A DNA stretch of 64,000 nt, from positions 17,259,030 to 17,323,029 of the forward strand of contig JAJEKV010000024.1 in the NCBI GenBank assembly GCA_021234155.1. Reading direction: 5' to 3'. The DNA comes from Isoetes taiwanensis. Taxonomy: Eukaryota > Streptophyta > Lycopodiopsida > Isoetales > Isoetaceae. Within the stretch, counting starts at the first letter, position 1. The number at the start of each line of letters is the position of its first letter. The notes under the pieces are model-generated. The model was not told where the DNA came from and did no database searches. It worked only from the letters and a program-made list of their open reading frames with translations. The translations under genes were made by a program, and so were the position numbers. Shown here piece by piece: positions 44,101 to 55,934 of the stretch.

Positions 44101-45031
44101 CCTCTGTGCTGGGAAAAAGATCTGTGCAGAGCCGTTGGGCCTCTGTGCAGAAGATCTGTGCTGGCAGAAAATCAAGGACATGGCAGAAGAACCAGTCTCA
44201 CTTCCACTGAGGCAATCATGTCGCAGGAGAGATGGTGCTCCTTGGCTTGAATGTATAGACAGAACACAACACAGGATAGCAAAAATAAAATGTGTCGATG
44301 AGGGACCCAAATAAATGGAACAAATATATGCTCCTAATGTCTTGACACAGAACAGAACAGAGTATGGATAGATAGCAAAAACAATGTGGACAATGAACCC
44401 AAATATGACGAATAACAATCTTAGTTTGTCCCCTTTTGAAACATGGGCAGATAGATACCAAAGATGAGGATGGAAGACAATGAGGATTGAAAACAGTGTC
44501 GATGTAGAACCAATTTTTTTCTTGAAAACTTTTGGACATGCTTGAAATAAAAACAAGAGCTTGATCATGAGCCCAAAGATACCCCGGCATGAGGCGCCAG
44601 TGTTGATATTTGGGGTTCTTGGCATCACCTTGCAGCAGCAGTCCATGACTGTCGGATGCCACAAGGCTGCCACAAATGCTCATGGATCAACAAAAGAAGG
44701 TGGGAAGAAACTCCAAGAAGAATGAACAAAACAGAATCATATTGATGCTCCAAAAGGAGGTGCTCCAAAACGTGAGCAAAAACCTAAACAATGAGAGGAA
44801 ATGCTCTCTCTAAATAGTAGAGCAAAACCCTAACCCTAACTGACATCTCACCTTCCACATATCTAGGCTAAATCTGGGCATAGATTGTGGGGTCCAATAT
44901 GACAAATACATATGGCCTATGCCACCTACCACATATGTGGGCTAAATCTGGGCCCTAGATCAAGTGGTCCAATGTGATAAATACATGTGGCCTATGCCAC
45001 TCATACATATGTTTAGCCCAAAGGGCTAACA
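41117..45031 (-). mobile_element. Non-autonomous LTR retrotransposon (3.9 kb) inside the LINE
   Basis: LTRs at 41117-41563 and 44601-45031 start TGTTGATATTTGGGG and end GGGCTAACA on the plus strand. ATGGC flanks both sides (41112-41116, 45032-45036). On the minus strand, TGGCGCCTCATGCCGGGG next to the 44601 LTR looks like a primer-binding site and GGTGGGGGGGAG next to the other LTR is a purine tract, so it lies in reverse. The 3-kb interior has no protease, reverse transcriptase or integrase. It has CACGCCGTGAGGGGCCGTGG-type tandem repeats at about 42690-42990 and GAGCCGTTGGGCCTCTGTG repeats at 44090-44150. Confidence 0.85.
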
Positions 45032-45036
45032 ATGGC

Positions 45037-45841
45037 AGATGGGTCGCAGCAGATTGGAAGTTAGTATGTTGATGACTCGTTCCTCTTCCTACAGGCTGAT
45101 GAGAGGAATCTGTTAAACACGAAAGAGCTGTTGGGCACATTCTCCCTTGCTTCTGGCTGCCTCATGAATTGGACGAAGTGCTCGGCATTATGGCCGGCAG
45201 CACACCCCATGCCCGTGGTCGTGTCCCAATTTCCTTGGGGAACGCAGCCGCAGGGCACATGTTCTAGGCTTTTGGGTATCCGTTCGGCATCGACATCTCG
45301 GCAACAGGTGTGTGGGAGGACATTCTGGTGGGATTGCGTCGGCACCTTAATTGGTGGAAGGGGGGGAAACTTTCCATGGCTGGCAGGGTCACACTGGTGA
45401 AGTCCGTCCTATGCTCAACTCATATTTATATGGCATCAACTATCCTGGCACCAGAAAGCAAGGTTCGAGAAATCTCCTCTATGGTTCGTAACTTCGTATG
45501 GGAAGGCAATGAGGAAGGGGCAGTCGTCAAAGTGGCCTCTTTGGAAATGCGTGCGCCCCAAGGCTGCGGGTGGACTCGGCTTCTTGGACCTCCACTGCAT
45601 GGCAAGGTCCTCTTGTCCAGGTTCGTCTTTGCGATTCTTGAGAATGCGCTTGACTCCTGGGTATGGTCTTGCTTCATCAGTCGTTGTCTCACTCGATAGT
45701 TTTCCACAAGCCGTCCGTGCCTGCGCGGCTCCCGTGGGCGTTATTCGCGGATATCAGGCCGTATGCTCATGCTTCTCCTTTTCTGAAGGGGCTCCTGCGG
45801 GCCTGGGAGCAGGTCCGCCCGCTATTTGCGATTGACGCCGC
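45037..45841 (+). pseudogene. LINE reverse transcriptase, middle piece
   Basis: After the insertion the LINE resumes with YVDDSFLFL (active-site YxDD at 45064), then LASGCLMNWTKCSALW and, in a shifted frame, LNWWKGGKLSMAGRVTLVKS, the usual region after the polymerase core. A TAG stands just before YVDD and there are at least two frame changes. Confidence 0.85.
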
Positions 45842-47384
45842 TGTTGGCCGGGTCAACCTACCCCAAGCCCGACAGAGTTCTTAGGCAATGGATGACAAAA
45901 TAATAATACGAATGCCAGCAAAAAATATAATTCCGTTAATTACTTACGCCAACACCACCACAACTAGGCTCATAGCTTCCGTTATACCCCTTAAGCCTAG
46001 CCGCACCGCTTCCTTTTACTCCTTGCATTAATTATTATGTGAGTGCAAACTCGTAATATTTATTATCCTTGATTTGTCTTAGCATCACATGGTCTTAGAG
46101 TAATGTTCTCCTTGTTATTTTAATTTTTATCTTTTTCTTTTATGTATGGGGAAATCAAAAGGTTTAACTTATTACTTAGGAAATTGTTGGAAAAAATATT
46201 TAGGTTAACAGGAATGCACGTTAGGTTTTCACGTTGACAATTTTGTTTAGGGCAAAAAACCTGTTTAGGAAGGCAGCGACCAGCAAATCCGGCACTGGGC
46301 AATCGATTCGACTCCTTCCTCTGTCGGTTTTGTTTGTATTTTCTTCTTCGTGTTAAGCAATCACCCGATAACGGTTTTACTGCAGAATTCACAGTTAATT
46401 CGTGGGCTCCAAGGTAAGCAATCGGATCTGGCTTAGGGTATGGCAATACAGATGGAGCAGGCGGCTTCCGGATCCATGGCTGGTAACAAGGGATGGATAG
46501 GACGGCGAAAATGGCATGGCAGAATCGGCAGTGAATCCGGCAGCAGCAAACGGATATGGCAGATGATCTGGGTTTTTGCAGGCTCTATCTTCCAAGCATG
46601 GCAGTTGTATGGCAAAGGACCAGCAATTCCGGCTTCTTACTTCTTCCTGATTTACAATTTATAGCAGAACTCCAGAGAGGATTAGAACAGAAAGCAAAGA
46701 AAGACATATGATTTTCTTTCTCTTTTCTCTAAATTTTTATTCATTCCATTTAGATTCTTATTATAACTCAATACTCTTACAGATTCAAGACAAATACAAA
46801 AGATGCGCAAGTATCACAAAGGATTTCCTTCAAGGTAAATCCTTGGGAAAACTTGCTGCCAATACAATCGGTCAGACAGAATTTATTTAACTTAGATTTC
46901 TTCACAACACTCACACACAATAGCATCATCATAAACTAGAAAGGAAGACATCATGCACACGCAATGATGGACCAGAATCATACCAGGGGCGCCGTGCAAT
47001 CAGCCAGAGAGCGCACTTCGAATAGGCACAAAAAGGGTAGTTTTTTCATTCACGTTGAATTTCTCTTATACAATTCCAATAAAATCTGGACCTTTAAAAA
47101 ATACAATCTTTGCCCTCCATGTGGAAAACTTCCTTTAGCTCCAAGATTTTGACACCTCATCAATCCAAAAATATGGTCTCCTCCAATCAAACTGCTTTGT
47201 GCTTTCTCCTTACCACTAAAATTCGAATTTCTAATGGTCTTCAATAATATAAGCATCACAATCTTCAAAATAACCTTGTAACTATGCACTTTGGTCGATT
47301 TTGAGCCCATACGTCTTCATTGCAGCTTCTTTTCACACTGTTTCACTCAAAAATCAAAATTTCTGTTGTGTTGACCGCTCCACA
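45842..47384 (-). repeat. 3' LTR (by element orientation) of the nested Ty3/gypsy element
   Basis: Nearly identical to 53391-54936. Differences cluster at CAG/CTG sites, for example ACCTGTTTAGG against ACCGCTTTAGG. Confidence 0.95.
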
Positions 47385-47422
47385 TTTATCCCCCCTTACT
47401 TGTATTCGACGCTCTCGATGAA

Positions 47423-48247
47423 TTACATTGCATCTGGAAGTTTCTTGAAAGTCCTTGGTGCATAATATGGCTTAAGGCGGGCACCATTAATTCGCGTTGG
47501 GAGCTCATTCCCCTGTAAATCTTGCAATGACACAGAACCGTTAGGAAAAATTTTAAGGACTACATATGGTCCTGCCCATCTCATTCTCAACTTTCCAGGT
47601 TTCTTCCAATGTTTTGAATCATATAACAATACCAAATCATTTTCCACAAATTCTTTATTTTTATTATGAGCATCATACCATGTTTTACGTTGCCTTTGGA
47701 GTGCTTCTCTAGCCATGTATGCATGAAGACGTACTTCATCTAGCTTCTCTAATTCTTGCAAGCGTGCCTTAAGACTACCATCTTCATCAAGCTTTTCCCT
47801 TACAGCCACTCGTAATGATGGAATTTCTATTTCAATAGGTAAGATGGCCTCTTGGCCATACACTAACATGAAGGGAGTAGATTTCGTGGTAACTTTGTAA
47901 GCTATTCTATAGGCCCATAATGCATCTAACAATCTTTTATCCCAATCAGTCCTATTAGCGTTACAAATCTTCGTCATTATATTACATAGAGTTTTATTGG
48001 TTCTTTCAACTTGGCCATTGGCTTGGGGATGATAGGGTGTACTCTTTCTATGGGCTATGGCGTAGCGTTCAGTCAAGGTAGCGACCACATCATTGATAAA
48101 GTGTGAACCTCTATCACTAACCAACTCTAAGGGACACCCAAACCTAGTAATGATGTTTTCATATAAGAAAGTTGCTACACTAGTCGCATTAGCATTTCTC
48201 AATGCTTTTGCCTCAACCCATTTGGTAACATAATCCGTGCACACCAA
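47423..48247 (-). CDS. Integrase of the nested Ty3/gypsy element
   Basis: MVCTDYVTKWVEAKAL carries the first catalytic Asp region and LVSDRGSHFINDVV the second. STPYHPQANGQVERTNKTL holds the catalytic Glu, with WAYRIAYKVTTKSTPFMLVY after it. The end, MRWAGPYVVLKIFPNGSVSL, is a GPY/F module, and the protein stops soon after RLKPYY without a chromodomain, so this is not a chromovirus. The zinc-binding part lies upstream in another frame. Confidence 0.9.
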   Translation of the reverse strand: MVCTDYVTKWVEAKALRNANATSVATFLYENIITRFGCPLELVSDRGSHFINDVVATLTERYAIAHRKSTPYHPQANGQVERTNKTLCNIMTKICNANRTDWDKRLLDALWAYRIAYKVTTKSTPFMLVYGQEAILPIEIEIPSLRVAVREKLDEDGSLKARLQELEKLDEVRLHAYMAREALQRQRKTWYDAHNKNKEFVENDLVLLYDSKHWKKPGKLRMRWAGPYVVLKIFPNGSVSLQDLQGNELPTRINGARLKPYYAPRTFKKLPDAM

Positions 48248-48876
48248 TATATACTCACAACGGGTTTGAGTGAAGGAGGATTAATGGGACCTACAAAATC
48301 TATCCCCATTTTTCAAAAAGGTAATATGGGAACTATCGGGTTCGAGAGGCATAGAATCTCGTCTAGTAGGCCGACCCAATCTTTGGCAAAGGTCACAATG
48401 TTTTACCCGGATTGTTACATCATGGTACAAACTAGGCCACCAATAACCTAGGCATTTAACACTTTCTTAGCAAAGACATCTGCGCAAAAAAATGACCTCC
48501 AAATAGGGGAATCATGGCAAGCTCTAATGACCTTTTGCACTTCATGAGGGAATATGCATCTACGCGGGGATATCATCTTTACCTACCCTATACAAGGTTC
48601 CGCCAAAGAAAGTGAAAGGTTTACATTTTTGAATTAATCTTTTTCCTTTCTATGGCTCTCATATCATCCGAAATTCACCAAAGGAAAGGAATTCGCCACA
48701 TCAACATACCATTCGAACCGCAAATACCATAAACAAGTTAGCATCGTGCAAGTCATCTTTTACCCTTTATCGTTAGAATCACTCAATAATCGCGATAAAT
48801 GGTCAGCAGTGCATGAGATTTTTCCTCGGTTTTACAATTATCACGAAATTGAAACTCTTGCAACATGAGTAACCAT

Positions 48877-49800
48877 CTAGTTATTCTTCCCGCTTACGCA
48901 AGGTTTTAAAATTAAATATCTCAATGCTTGGTGGTCAACAAAAAATACGAATTCTTTTCCCAATAAATAGTGGCGAAACTTTATAATTGAATAAATCATG
49001 CCCAATCCTTCCCTTTCGGTTGTTGAATAATTCTTTTCTGCATTAGACAATTGACGACTAGCATAATAAATTGGATGATCCCACCCATCTTGTTGTGGTT
49101 GTGACAAAATACTTCCTATTGCATATCCCAAAGAGTCTACATGGACATGAAATTCCCTTTCCCAATTAGGAAAACTAAGTATGGGTGCGGTTATTAGTGC
49201 TTCTTTTAAACTTGTAAATGCTTTTTGACATTCTTGTGTCCACTGATATTCTTTCCCCCCTTTAAGGAGTGCAGTTAATGGTAAAGCCTTATTAGCATAA
49301 TATCTTATGAATCTTCGATGATACCCTATATGCCCAAGAAATGCTTGTAATTGCTTAATGTTAGTAGGTGGCTCCAATTCAAATAACTTTAGTCTTATCG
49401 TGGTCAATTGCAATACCCTTGCCGAAATGATCCTACCCAACAACGTCCCATGGGTAACTCCAAACAAACATTTCATAGGGTTTAGAGATATACCATATTC
49501 TCGACATTTCATAAAGCATAATCTGAAGTTTCTCCCGATGTTCTTGCCTCGGTACTAAAAAACGAAATCATCAAGAAACACTTCCATAAAGTCTCTTAGA
49601 TAATCTTTAAATGCACCCGTAACTACCCTTTGGAAAGTGGCGGGGGGCATTACACAACCCCTAATGGCATGACCTTATACATGTAGCACCCCATTCCGTG
49701 ACAAATGTGGTTTTTCCCTATCTTCCTTGGCAATACTCACTGGTTGTACCCACCCAACCCGTCAAGAAAAGAATAGTACTCATGGCCAGAACCTAATCAA
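48877..49800 (-). pseudogene. End of reverse transcriptase and RNase H of the nested element
   Basis: The active site VFLDDF reads near 49565-49595. The following frame (49512-48877) holds SLNPMKCLFGVTHGTLLGRI, LQAFLGHIGYHRRFIRYYA, the RNase H starts FHVHVDSLGYAIGSIL and YASRQLSNAEKNYSTTERE, and FVFFVDHQALRYL. Indels split the region at 49512-49800 and after 48877. Confidence 0.85.
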
Positions 49801-49805
49801 TAACG

Positions 49806-50249
49806 TTATATCGCTGAAAGGAACAGAAACCCATCCTTAATGGTGGCATTTAATTTTCTATAGTCCACACACACCCTTAATTTTTTAGACTTCTTTGGAA
49901 CTATAACTATTGGGGACAACCACTCACTAGTTTCCACTGGTTCAATAAACTTAGCTTTAATTAAATTATCCAGCTCTTCCCTTACCACCTTTGAGTAATG
50001 AGGGTTCATCCCGTAGGGTCGCTGCCTTATAGCTTTTGTGTTAGCCTCAAGTACAATTCTATGCACACTTAACTCGGGTGATATACCCTTCAGATCCTCA
50101 TACGTCCATGCAAAGACATCCTTAAACTCCATGAGGAGATCCTTATATTCTTTATGTTCTTCACCAAGATTAAGTTTTCCCAATCGCACCATCTTGGGTT
50201 CTCCCGAAGTACCTAAATTCAACTCATCATAAGTGGGACGGGTTAGCAT
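49806..50249 (-). CDS. Start of reverse transcriptase of the nested element
   Basis: LMEFKDVFAWTYEDLKGI, HYSKVVREELDNLIKAKFIE, SEWLSPIVIVPKKSKKLRVC and VDYRKLNATIKDG are the opening motifs of a Ty3/gypsy reverse transcriptase. The frame is lost just after LNATIKDG. Confidence 0.9.
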   Translation of the reverse strand: MLTRPTYDELNLGTSGEPKMVRLGKLNLGEEHKEYKDLLMEFKDVFAWTYEDLKGISPELSVHRIVLEANTKAIRQRPYGMNPHYSKVVREELDNLIKAKFIEPVETSEWLSPIVIVPKKSKKLRVCVDYRKLNATIKDGFLFLSAI

Positions 50250-50363
50250 TTGTTGGACTTCCTTGGATGCACAATGGGAGGGGGTTTCTTTTAGCTTGGG
50301 TTCTCCCTCCTCAAATTTTTGAAGTACTCGGGATATCTCTCCTCTTCTTCTTCCTTTATAGTT

Positions 50364-51010
50364 TCATTTACTTCTTCCACATTTACAAAGAAAAACATTT
50401 ACACCATTCATCCATTCCTCTAAAGCCACAGATGAAGTATCATCCCTCATTGTTAGTTTTTCATAATCCTCTTGCTCTACATAAACTTGGTCTACTTCTA
50501 TTTCATTATTATTCTCGTTACTATCTACATCATCATCATTATTATCAACATGCATATCTTCAATTGAGGAACTAGTATCACTATCATTGTCATCCTTATT
50601 ACCAGATTGAACATGGACCCTTATCTTGATTAAATTATTCCCATCTCCAATTTGCAAATAGCCTGTAGACCAATCATGTTTAGCTGATGCTTGCATTAAC
50701 CATGGCCTTCCTAACAATAATGGATAAGTGCATGCACTATTTGGCATCTTTAAAATGACATAATCCACAAAGAAAGTCACACCAAAGAATTAAGGTTTTA
50801 ATCCCAAGAACTAATCCCAAAGGTGTTACCTTTCGTTGATCAGCCATCCTCACTATAAAACTTACAGGCATAGGTTCGGCAAATCTAGTTTCCTCCACAT
50901 ACTCTCGGGCATAATGTTCACCCCGAGCCCCCATCAATAGTGCAATTTCAGTATCACTTTCGCCCACTTATTTCCACATCCGCACAAGGTGAACTCATAT
51001 CTGCAATTAT
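50364..51010 (-). pseudogene. Protease region of the nested element
   Basis: On the minus strand near 50950, IDGGSG reads in one frame (the D-G-G variant of the retropepsin D-T/S-G site), and VNIMPESMWR continues in another. The C-terminal part, YVILKMPNSACTYPLLLGRP followed by WLMQASAKHDWSTG, is typical for plant Ty3/gypsy proteases. An acidic Asn/Asp spacer follows. Confidence 0.75.
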
Positions 51011-51239
51011 AGGCCATGCGGAATTGACAACTACTTCTTTATGACTTTTAATGCGGCCAAGACCACCTTACGACAACTAGGAGCGATTTGCAATAATTGT
51101 TTGAATGTTAAGGAAGGACTTTTATTTTCCAAATCCTTCAAAATATCATAGGGTTGTTCTTCCTTTAAATTCAAAACTCTAGTGTACTTCTTACGTTTAC
51201 CCTTATCCGTATTTTCTTTATTAGACTTCGAAATCATTT

Positions 51240-52727
51240 AAAATTTCTTTAACTTCCATTGGATGGGGAGTTGGTCAATATCTTCAAACAACGCTTGGGT
51301 TCCTCAACCTCACTAACTTCATTATCCCCTTCATTTATCACATGTGCTTCATTTTCTTCTTCTCTGAGTCTTCTTGCCCCACGAGTCTCCACAACATAAC
51401 TCGGGATATTAACTTCGTCCACATACACAACTCGACTATCTACCACCACTTCCTTTCCCTTATTATTAGAAGATGGTTCCCCTCTTGCCTTTAATTTGTG
51501 AGGACAATTTTCTTGGCTATGTAGGCCTTGGGTTTGGCGATCCATATATGGGTTGATATCCAACTTGTCTCATAGGATTAGGACAATGAGGTGCTATATG
51601 ACCTATCTCTCCACATCTATAACATTGGGGTGGAGGCCTCTTCTTCATAACTCTAGGGCGATTTTGCCTTTCCTCCACGTTGGTAGCATAAGCTGCAGGA
51701 TAAAAAAAGGTTGTGCTTGATAAGTAGGGGTAGGGGTATTAGGGTTAGCTTCCATTCTCCAAAAATAGCATCTTTCCGTAGGGGTGATTAGTTTTACCAC
51801 ACTTTTTACAAGGAATTGGTATGTTTGCAGGGAGTAGGACACTCGGATGGTAAATGGCCATAACCCTTGCATTTCACACACCACATGTTAGTCCTCTCAT
51901 TGTTTACTTGTGGCTTATTACTCACACCTCTTACCCAATTCAATTGCATCTCGTTCATTTTATTAGTAAGAGTCTCTACCACCTTTTTCTAACTTTTTAT
52001 CAACCCCTTCCTCTATGGTTGGCTTTGTTATTGGGGCACCACTCCCTAATGTGGCTAGCCTACTATAATCTATGGTACCCAAGTCACTAGGCGTGACACC
52101 CAACATTCCCAAGTGAGGGCTTGCTAAAGGGGGTTCTAGAGGGTTCTTGAGGGCTACCCCACCCAACACGTAAGGCATAATCAACCCGGATTATAATGGC
52201 GGGCCATAGTTAGCTTGGCTTGTTCCCGCCTAGTCGCAATCTTGATGGCACTTTCTAAATCTGGCCGGGTTTGACCCTTAGTGAAAAAGCCCAAATCCGG
52301 TGGTAACCCATTTGTAAAGTATCTTACTTGATCCTCAACTGTAGGGGTGGGCTCTCTTTTGGCTACCAACCGTCTAAACCTCAGCACATAGCTCTGCAGA
52401 CTTTCATTAGGCGCAAAGCGTAAAATATGTTAGCTCATCATTTATTCTTTCTTGAAGGCCAATAGGCCTAAAGGCCTTTAAAAATGCTTTTCTAAGGTCA
52501 TCCCAAGTCAAAAAAGGGGTAATACTCCTAGAGGTTCTATACCATTCCATTGCCCCATCCTCTAAGGTTGCTCCAAACAGCCTAAGTCTTTTCAAAGATA
52601 CCATCTTCTTGATTGGCCTCACTAATAGTCGAAATGATTGAATGTGAGAATCAGCCTCCCCTTTTAAAGGTGAAAAGGTTGGGTATTTCATTTTAGAAGT
52701 TTTAGTTGCCATGGGATTAAGAATCAA
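51240..52727 (-). pseudogene. Gag of the nested element
   Basis: 52727-52181 gives a gag fold (DGAMEWYRTSRSITPFLTWD, FLKAFRPIG, then VRYFTNGLPPDL) split by one frame change. Two CCHC knuckles follow: CVKCKGYGHLPSEC (about 51845-51885) and CYRCGEIGHIAPHC (about 51590-51632). Paired knuckles far apart are less usual than tandem ones. The remainder is charged and low in complexity. Confidence 0.8.
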
Positions 52728-53390
52728 GTATTAGCGGGGAGTTAAATAACCGGTTTCCTCTTCACTACTTTCCCCGGGGCTAGAGGGTATGGTGCTCTTG
52801 CTACTAAACCCTTGCTCTACTAACAGTCTTTCTTCTTCCAAGACTTGCTCTTTTAATTCCCTTCTTTTTGTTCCCTAAACTCTAGTCTAGCACTTCGCTC
52901 ACCTCTTGCTTCTCGATGCTCTTCTTTCTCCTTTCAAAGATCCAGCCCCAATTCATGCAAAAACTTTTAATTCTTTGGAACAAATAACTTTTTTTAATTA
53001 CGTAGAGGTGGATGCCCCCTCTTGGCTTACAAATTCTTCAAATGAAGATTGTCTAAGTCTTCTTACAAATTCTTCGGTTCCCAACCATCCAGGAATTGGT
53101 CGTGGTTCCTCCCATGGTCCACCGTCTCCCCAACCACTATTAGGTTGAATTCTCTTACGAGGATTATTTAAAATAAGTACTTTGTGCTTAGTGATGGGTA
53201 AATGTGGCCAATTTTCCATTCCTGCAAGCCATTATACATCCAACAAAAATTTAATAAATTTTATTTTATTTTATTTATTTTTATTCTCTTTTTTTTTTTT
53301 TCGAAAATATAACAAAAAATTCAAAAGTTGTACTATTATTCGTCAACACGATTACCCTTTAGTTAATTTCTCGCAATGCCCCCCACTAAA

Positions 53391-54936
53391 TGTTGGCCGG
53401 GTCAACCTACCCCAAGCAAAAAAAAGAGTTCTTAGGCAATGGATGACAAAATAATAATACGAATGCCAGCAAAAAATATAATTCCGTTAATTACTTACGC
53501 CAACACCACCACAACTAGGCTCATAGCTTCCGTTATACCCCTTAAGCCTAGCCGCACCGCTTCCTTTTACTCCTTGCATTAATTATTATGTGAGTGCAAA
53601 CTCGTAATATTTATTATCCTTGATTTGTCTTAGCATCACATGGTCTTAGAGTAATGTTCTCCTTGTTATTTTAATTTTTATCTTTTTCTTTTATGTATGG
53701 GGAAATCAAAAGGTTTAACTTATTACTTAGGAAATTGTTGGAAAAAATATTTAGGTTAACAGAATGCACGTTAGGTTTTCACGCTTGACAATTTTGTTTA
53801 GGGCAAAAAACCGCTTTAGGAAGGCGACAACCAAAGAAATCCGAAGATCGGGCAATCGATTCGACTCCTTCCTCTGTCGGTTTTGTTTGTATTTTCTTCT
53901 CAGGTTAAGCAATCACCCGATAACGGTTTCTGCAGAATTCACAGTTAATTCGTGGGCTCCAAGGTAAGCAATCGGATCTGGCTTAGGGTATGGCAATACA
54001 GATGGAGCAGGCGGCTTCCGGATCCATGGCTGGTAACAAGGGATGGATAGGACGGCGAAAATGGCATGGCAGAATCGGCAGTGAATCCGCGGCAGCAGCA
54101 AACGGATATGGCAGATGATCTGGGTTTTTGCATGCTCTATCTTCCAAGCATGGCAGTTGTATGGCAAAGGACCAGCAATTCCGGCTTCTTACTTCTTCCC
54201 CGATTTACAATTTATAGCGTAACTCCGAGAGAGGATTAGAACAGAAAGCGGAAGACATATGATTTTCTTTCTCTTTTATCTCTGAATTTTTATTCATTCC
54301 ATTTAGATTCTTATTATAACTCAATACTCTTACAGATTCAAGACAAATACAAAAGATGCGCAAGTATCACAAAGGATTTCCTTCAAGGTAAATCCTTGGG
54401 AAAACTTGCTGCCAATACAATCGGACAGCCAGAATTTATTTAACTTAGATTTCTTCACAACACTCACACACAATAGCATCATCATAAACTAGAAAGGAAG
54501 ACATCATGCACACGCAATGATGGACCGTAATCATACCAGACGCCTTTCGGGCAATCGCCAGAGCGGACTTCGAATAGGCACAAAAAGGGTAGTTTTTTCA
54601 TTCACGTTGAATTTCTCTTATACAATTCCAATAAAATCTGGACCTTTAAAAAATACAATCTTTGCCCTCCATGTGGAAAACTTCCTTTAGCTCCAAGATT
54701 TTGACACCTCATCAATCCAAAAATATGGTCTCCTCCAATCAAACTGCTTTGTGCTTTCTCCTTACCACTAAAATTCGAATTTCTAATGGTCTTCAATAAT
54801 ATAAGCATCACAATCTTCAAAATAACCTTGTAACTATGCACTTTGGTCGATTTTGAGCCCATACGTCTTCATTGCAGCTTCTTTTCACACTGTTTCACTC
54901 AAAAATCAAAATTTCTGTTGTGTTGACCGCTCCACA
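53391..54936 (-). repeat. 5' LTR (by element orientation) of the nested Ty3/gypsy element
   Basis: Pairs with 45842-47384 and holds the promoter side of the element, with transcription leftwards. Confidence 0.95.
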
Positions 54937-54941
54937 GCCGC

Positions 54942-55924
54942 CAGGTGTATTCAGTTAGAGGCATCACCATGGTGGATCCTGCTCGGACCAGGTACATCAT
55001 CTTTGGTACTGGCAGCATCCGTCGATCCCCGAGTTCAACGTAGATGGATGCAGCGTGGGGTCTTGACGGTGGGGAAGTGGTATGTCGACGGGCAGCTGGC
55101 ACCGTGGCAGCTTTTTTGCCACAGGTTTCGACTTCAGGAACGGGATTGCGCTATCTGGGCACGGGTGGCTAATGCTCTGCCGCTGAACTCTTCGCAGGCG
55201 TCAGGAGGAGTGTGGAGGTGTCACCCAAAAGTTGATCCCTTAAATTTCGTAAAGTCCTGTTATGAGCTTTTGGCAATTTAGGATGAGCTGCCTCCTGCGG
55301 ACAGCTGGAGTCTCCAGGTGCCGAGAAATGACTGAGGCAACATCTGGAGATGGGTGTGGAACCCAATCTCGCCCCCCAAGATTCGGGTATTACTGTAGCA
55401 GATAGTGCACCGATCCCTGAGGGTGAACACGTGGGTTCACAGGATCACTCCGCTGATCAGCGACCTGTACCCAATGTGTGGTGCCTGTGTAGAGACCCTG
55501 GAGCACTGCATGTTTCTTTGCTCAGACATCCAGCCTTGGGGGTGTACCCTAGCAGGTGGTCCCAGCTTCAGAGTCTGGCCTTCCATTTGTGTAAAGCCTG
55601 GTTGTTGTGGCTCATTTGGAAGCGACGACACATGAAGGTGTTCAGGAATGCGGAGGTGCAGCCTAGAGTTTTGATCCCACAGTTGAGGTACAAACTATAT
55701 CTTTCTTATCTGGCGTCCCCTCGGAAAGAGCAGTTCAAGGCAGCGGTCTGGGAAAGAACCCTCCTCATTATAGACATTATTAGCAGGTTTGTGTCATGAG
55801 TCGTAGGTAGGTATACATGCCATGTGGGTTCTCGCTTCAGTGTGGGTAGGAGTACCCTAGTATTGCTCGTCTTGTATTTATTATGGATTAATATTAGTTA
55901 ACTTGATCTTTCAAAAAAAAAAAA
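54942..55924 (+). pseudogene. LINE 3' part with zinc-binding reverse-transcriptase domain
   Basis: Downstream of the nested element the LINE continues with SVGKWYVDGQLAPWQ-type sequence. It then reads WRWVWNPISPPKIRVLLQQI, a zf-RVT start, and LYPMCGACVETLEHCMFLCS, whose Cys-x2-Cys...His-x4-Cys spacing is the zinc-binding motif of plant LINE proteins. Frames alternate between 55100 and 55800. The poly-A follows about 110 bp after the last coding stretch. Confidence 0.85.
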
Positions 55925-55934
55925 ACTTCAACTT

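Larger units (their letters stand above)
45842..54936 (-). mobile_element. Ty3/gypsy retrotransposon without chromodomain (9.1 kb) inside the LINE
   Basis: LTRs at 45842-47384 (1543 bp) and 53391-54936 (1546 bp) start TGTTGGCCGG and end CTCCACA on the plus strand. GCCGC flanks both ends (45837-45841, 54937-54941). Coding runs on the minus strand: gag, protease, reverse transcriptase, RNase H, integrase. The purine tract AAGTAAGGGGGGATAAA (minus strand, next to 47384) fixes the orientation. The primer site by 53390 (minus TTTAGTGGGGGGCATTG) does not match a tRNA I know. Confidence 0.95.
40542..55924 (+). mobile_element. 5'-truncated LINE, split by two LTR retrotransposons
   Basis: LINE sequence lies in three pieces: 40542-41116, 45037-45841 and 54942-55924. 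It ends in a poly-A run (55913-55925). ACTTCAACTT precedes the 5' junction (40532-40541) and follows the poly-A (55925-55934), a target duplication typical of LINE insertion. The endonuclease domain is absent, so the copy was truncated on arrival. Removing the two insertions restores the reading across both junctions. Confidence 0.85.

Noticed and set aside
42413-44683. Minus-strand frames up to 257 codons inside the non-autonomous LTR element
   Set aside because: Repetitive, low-similarity translations with no gag, protease or polymerase motif.
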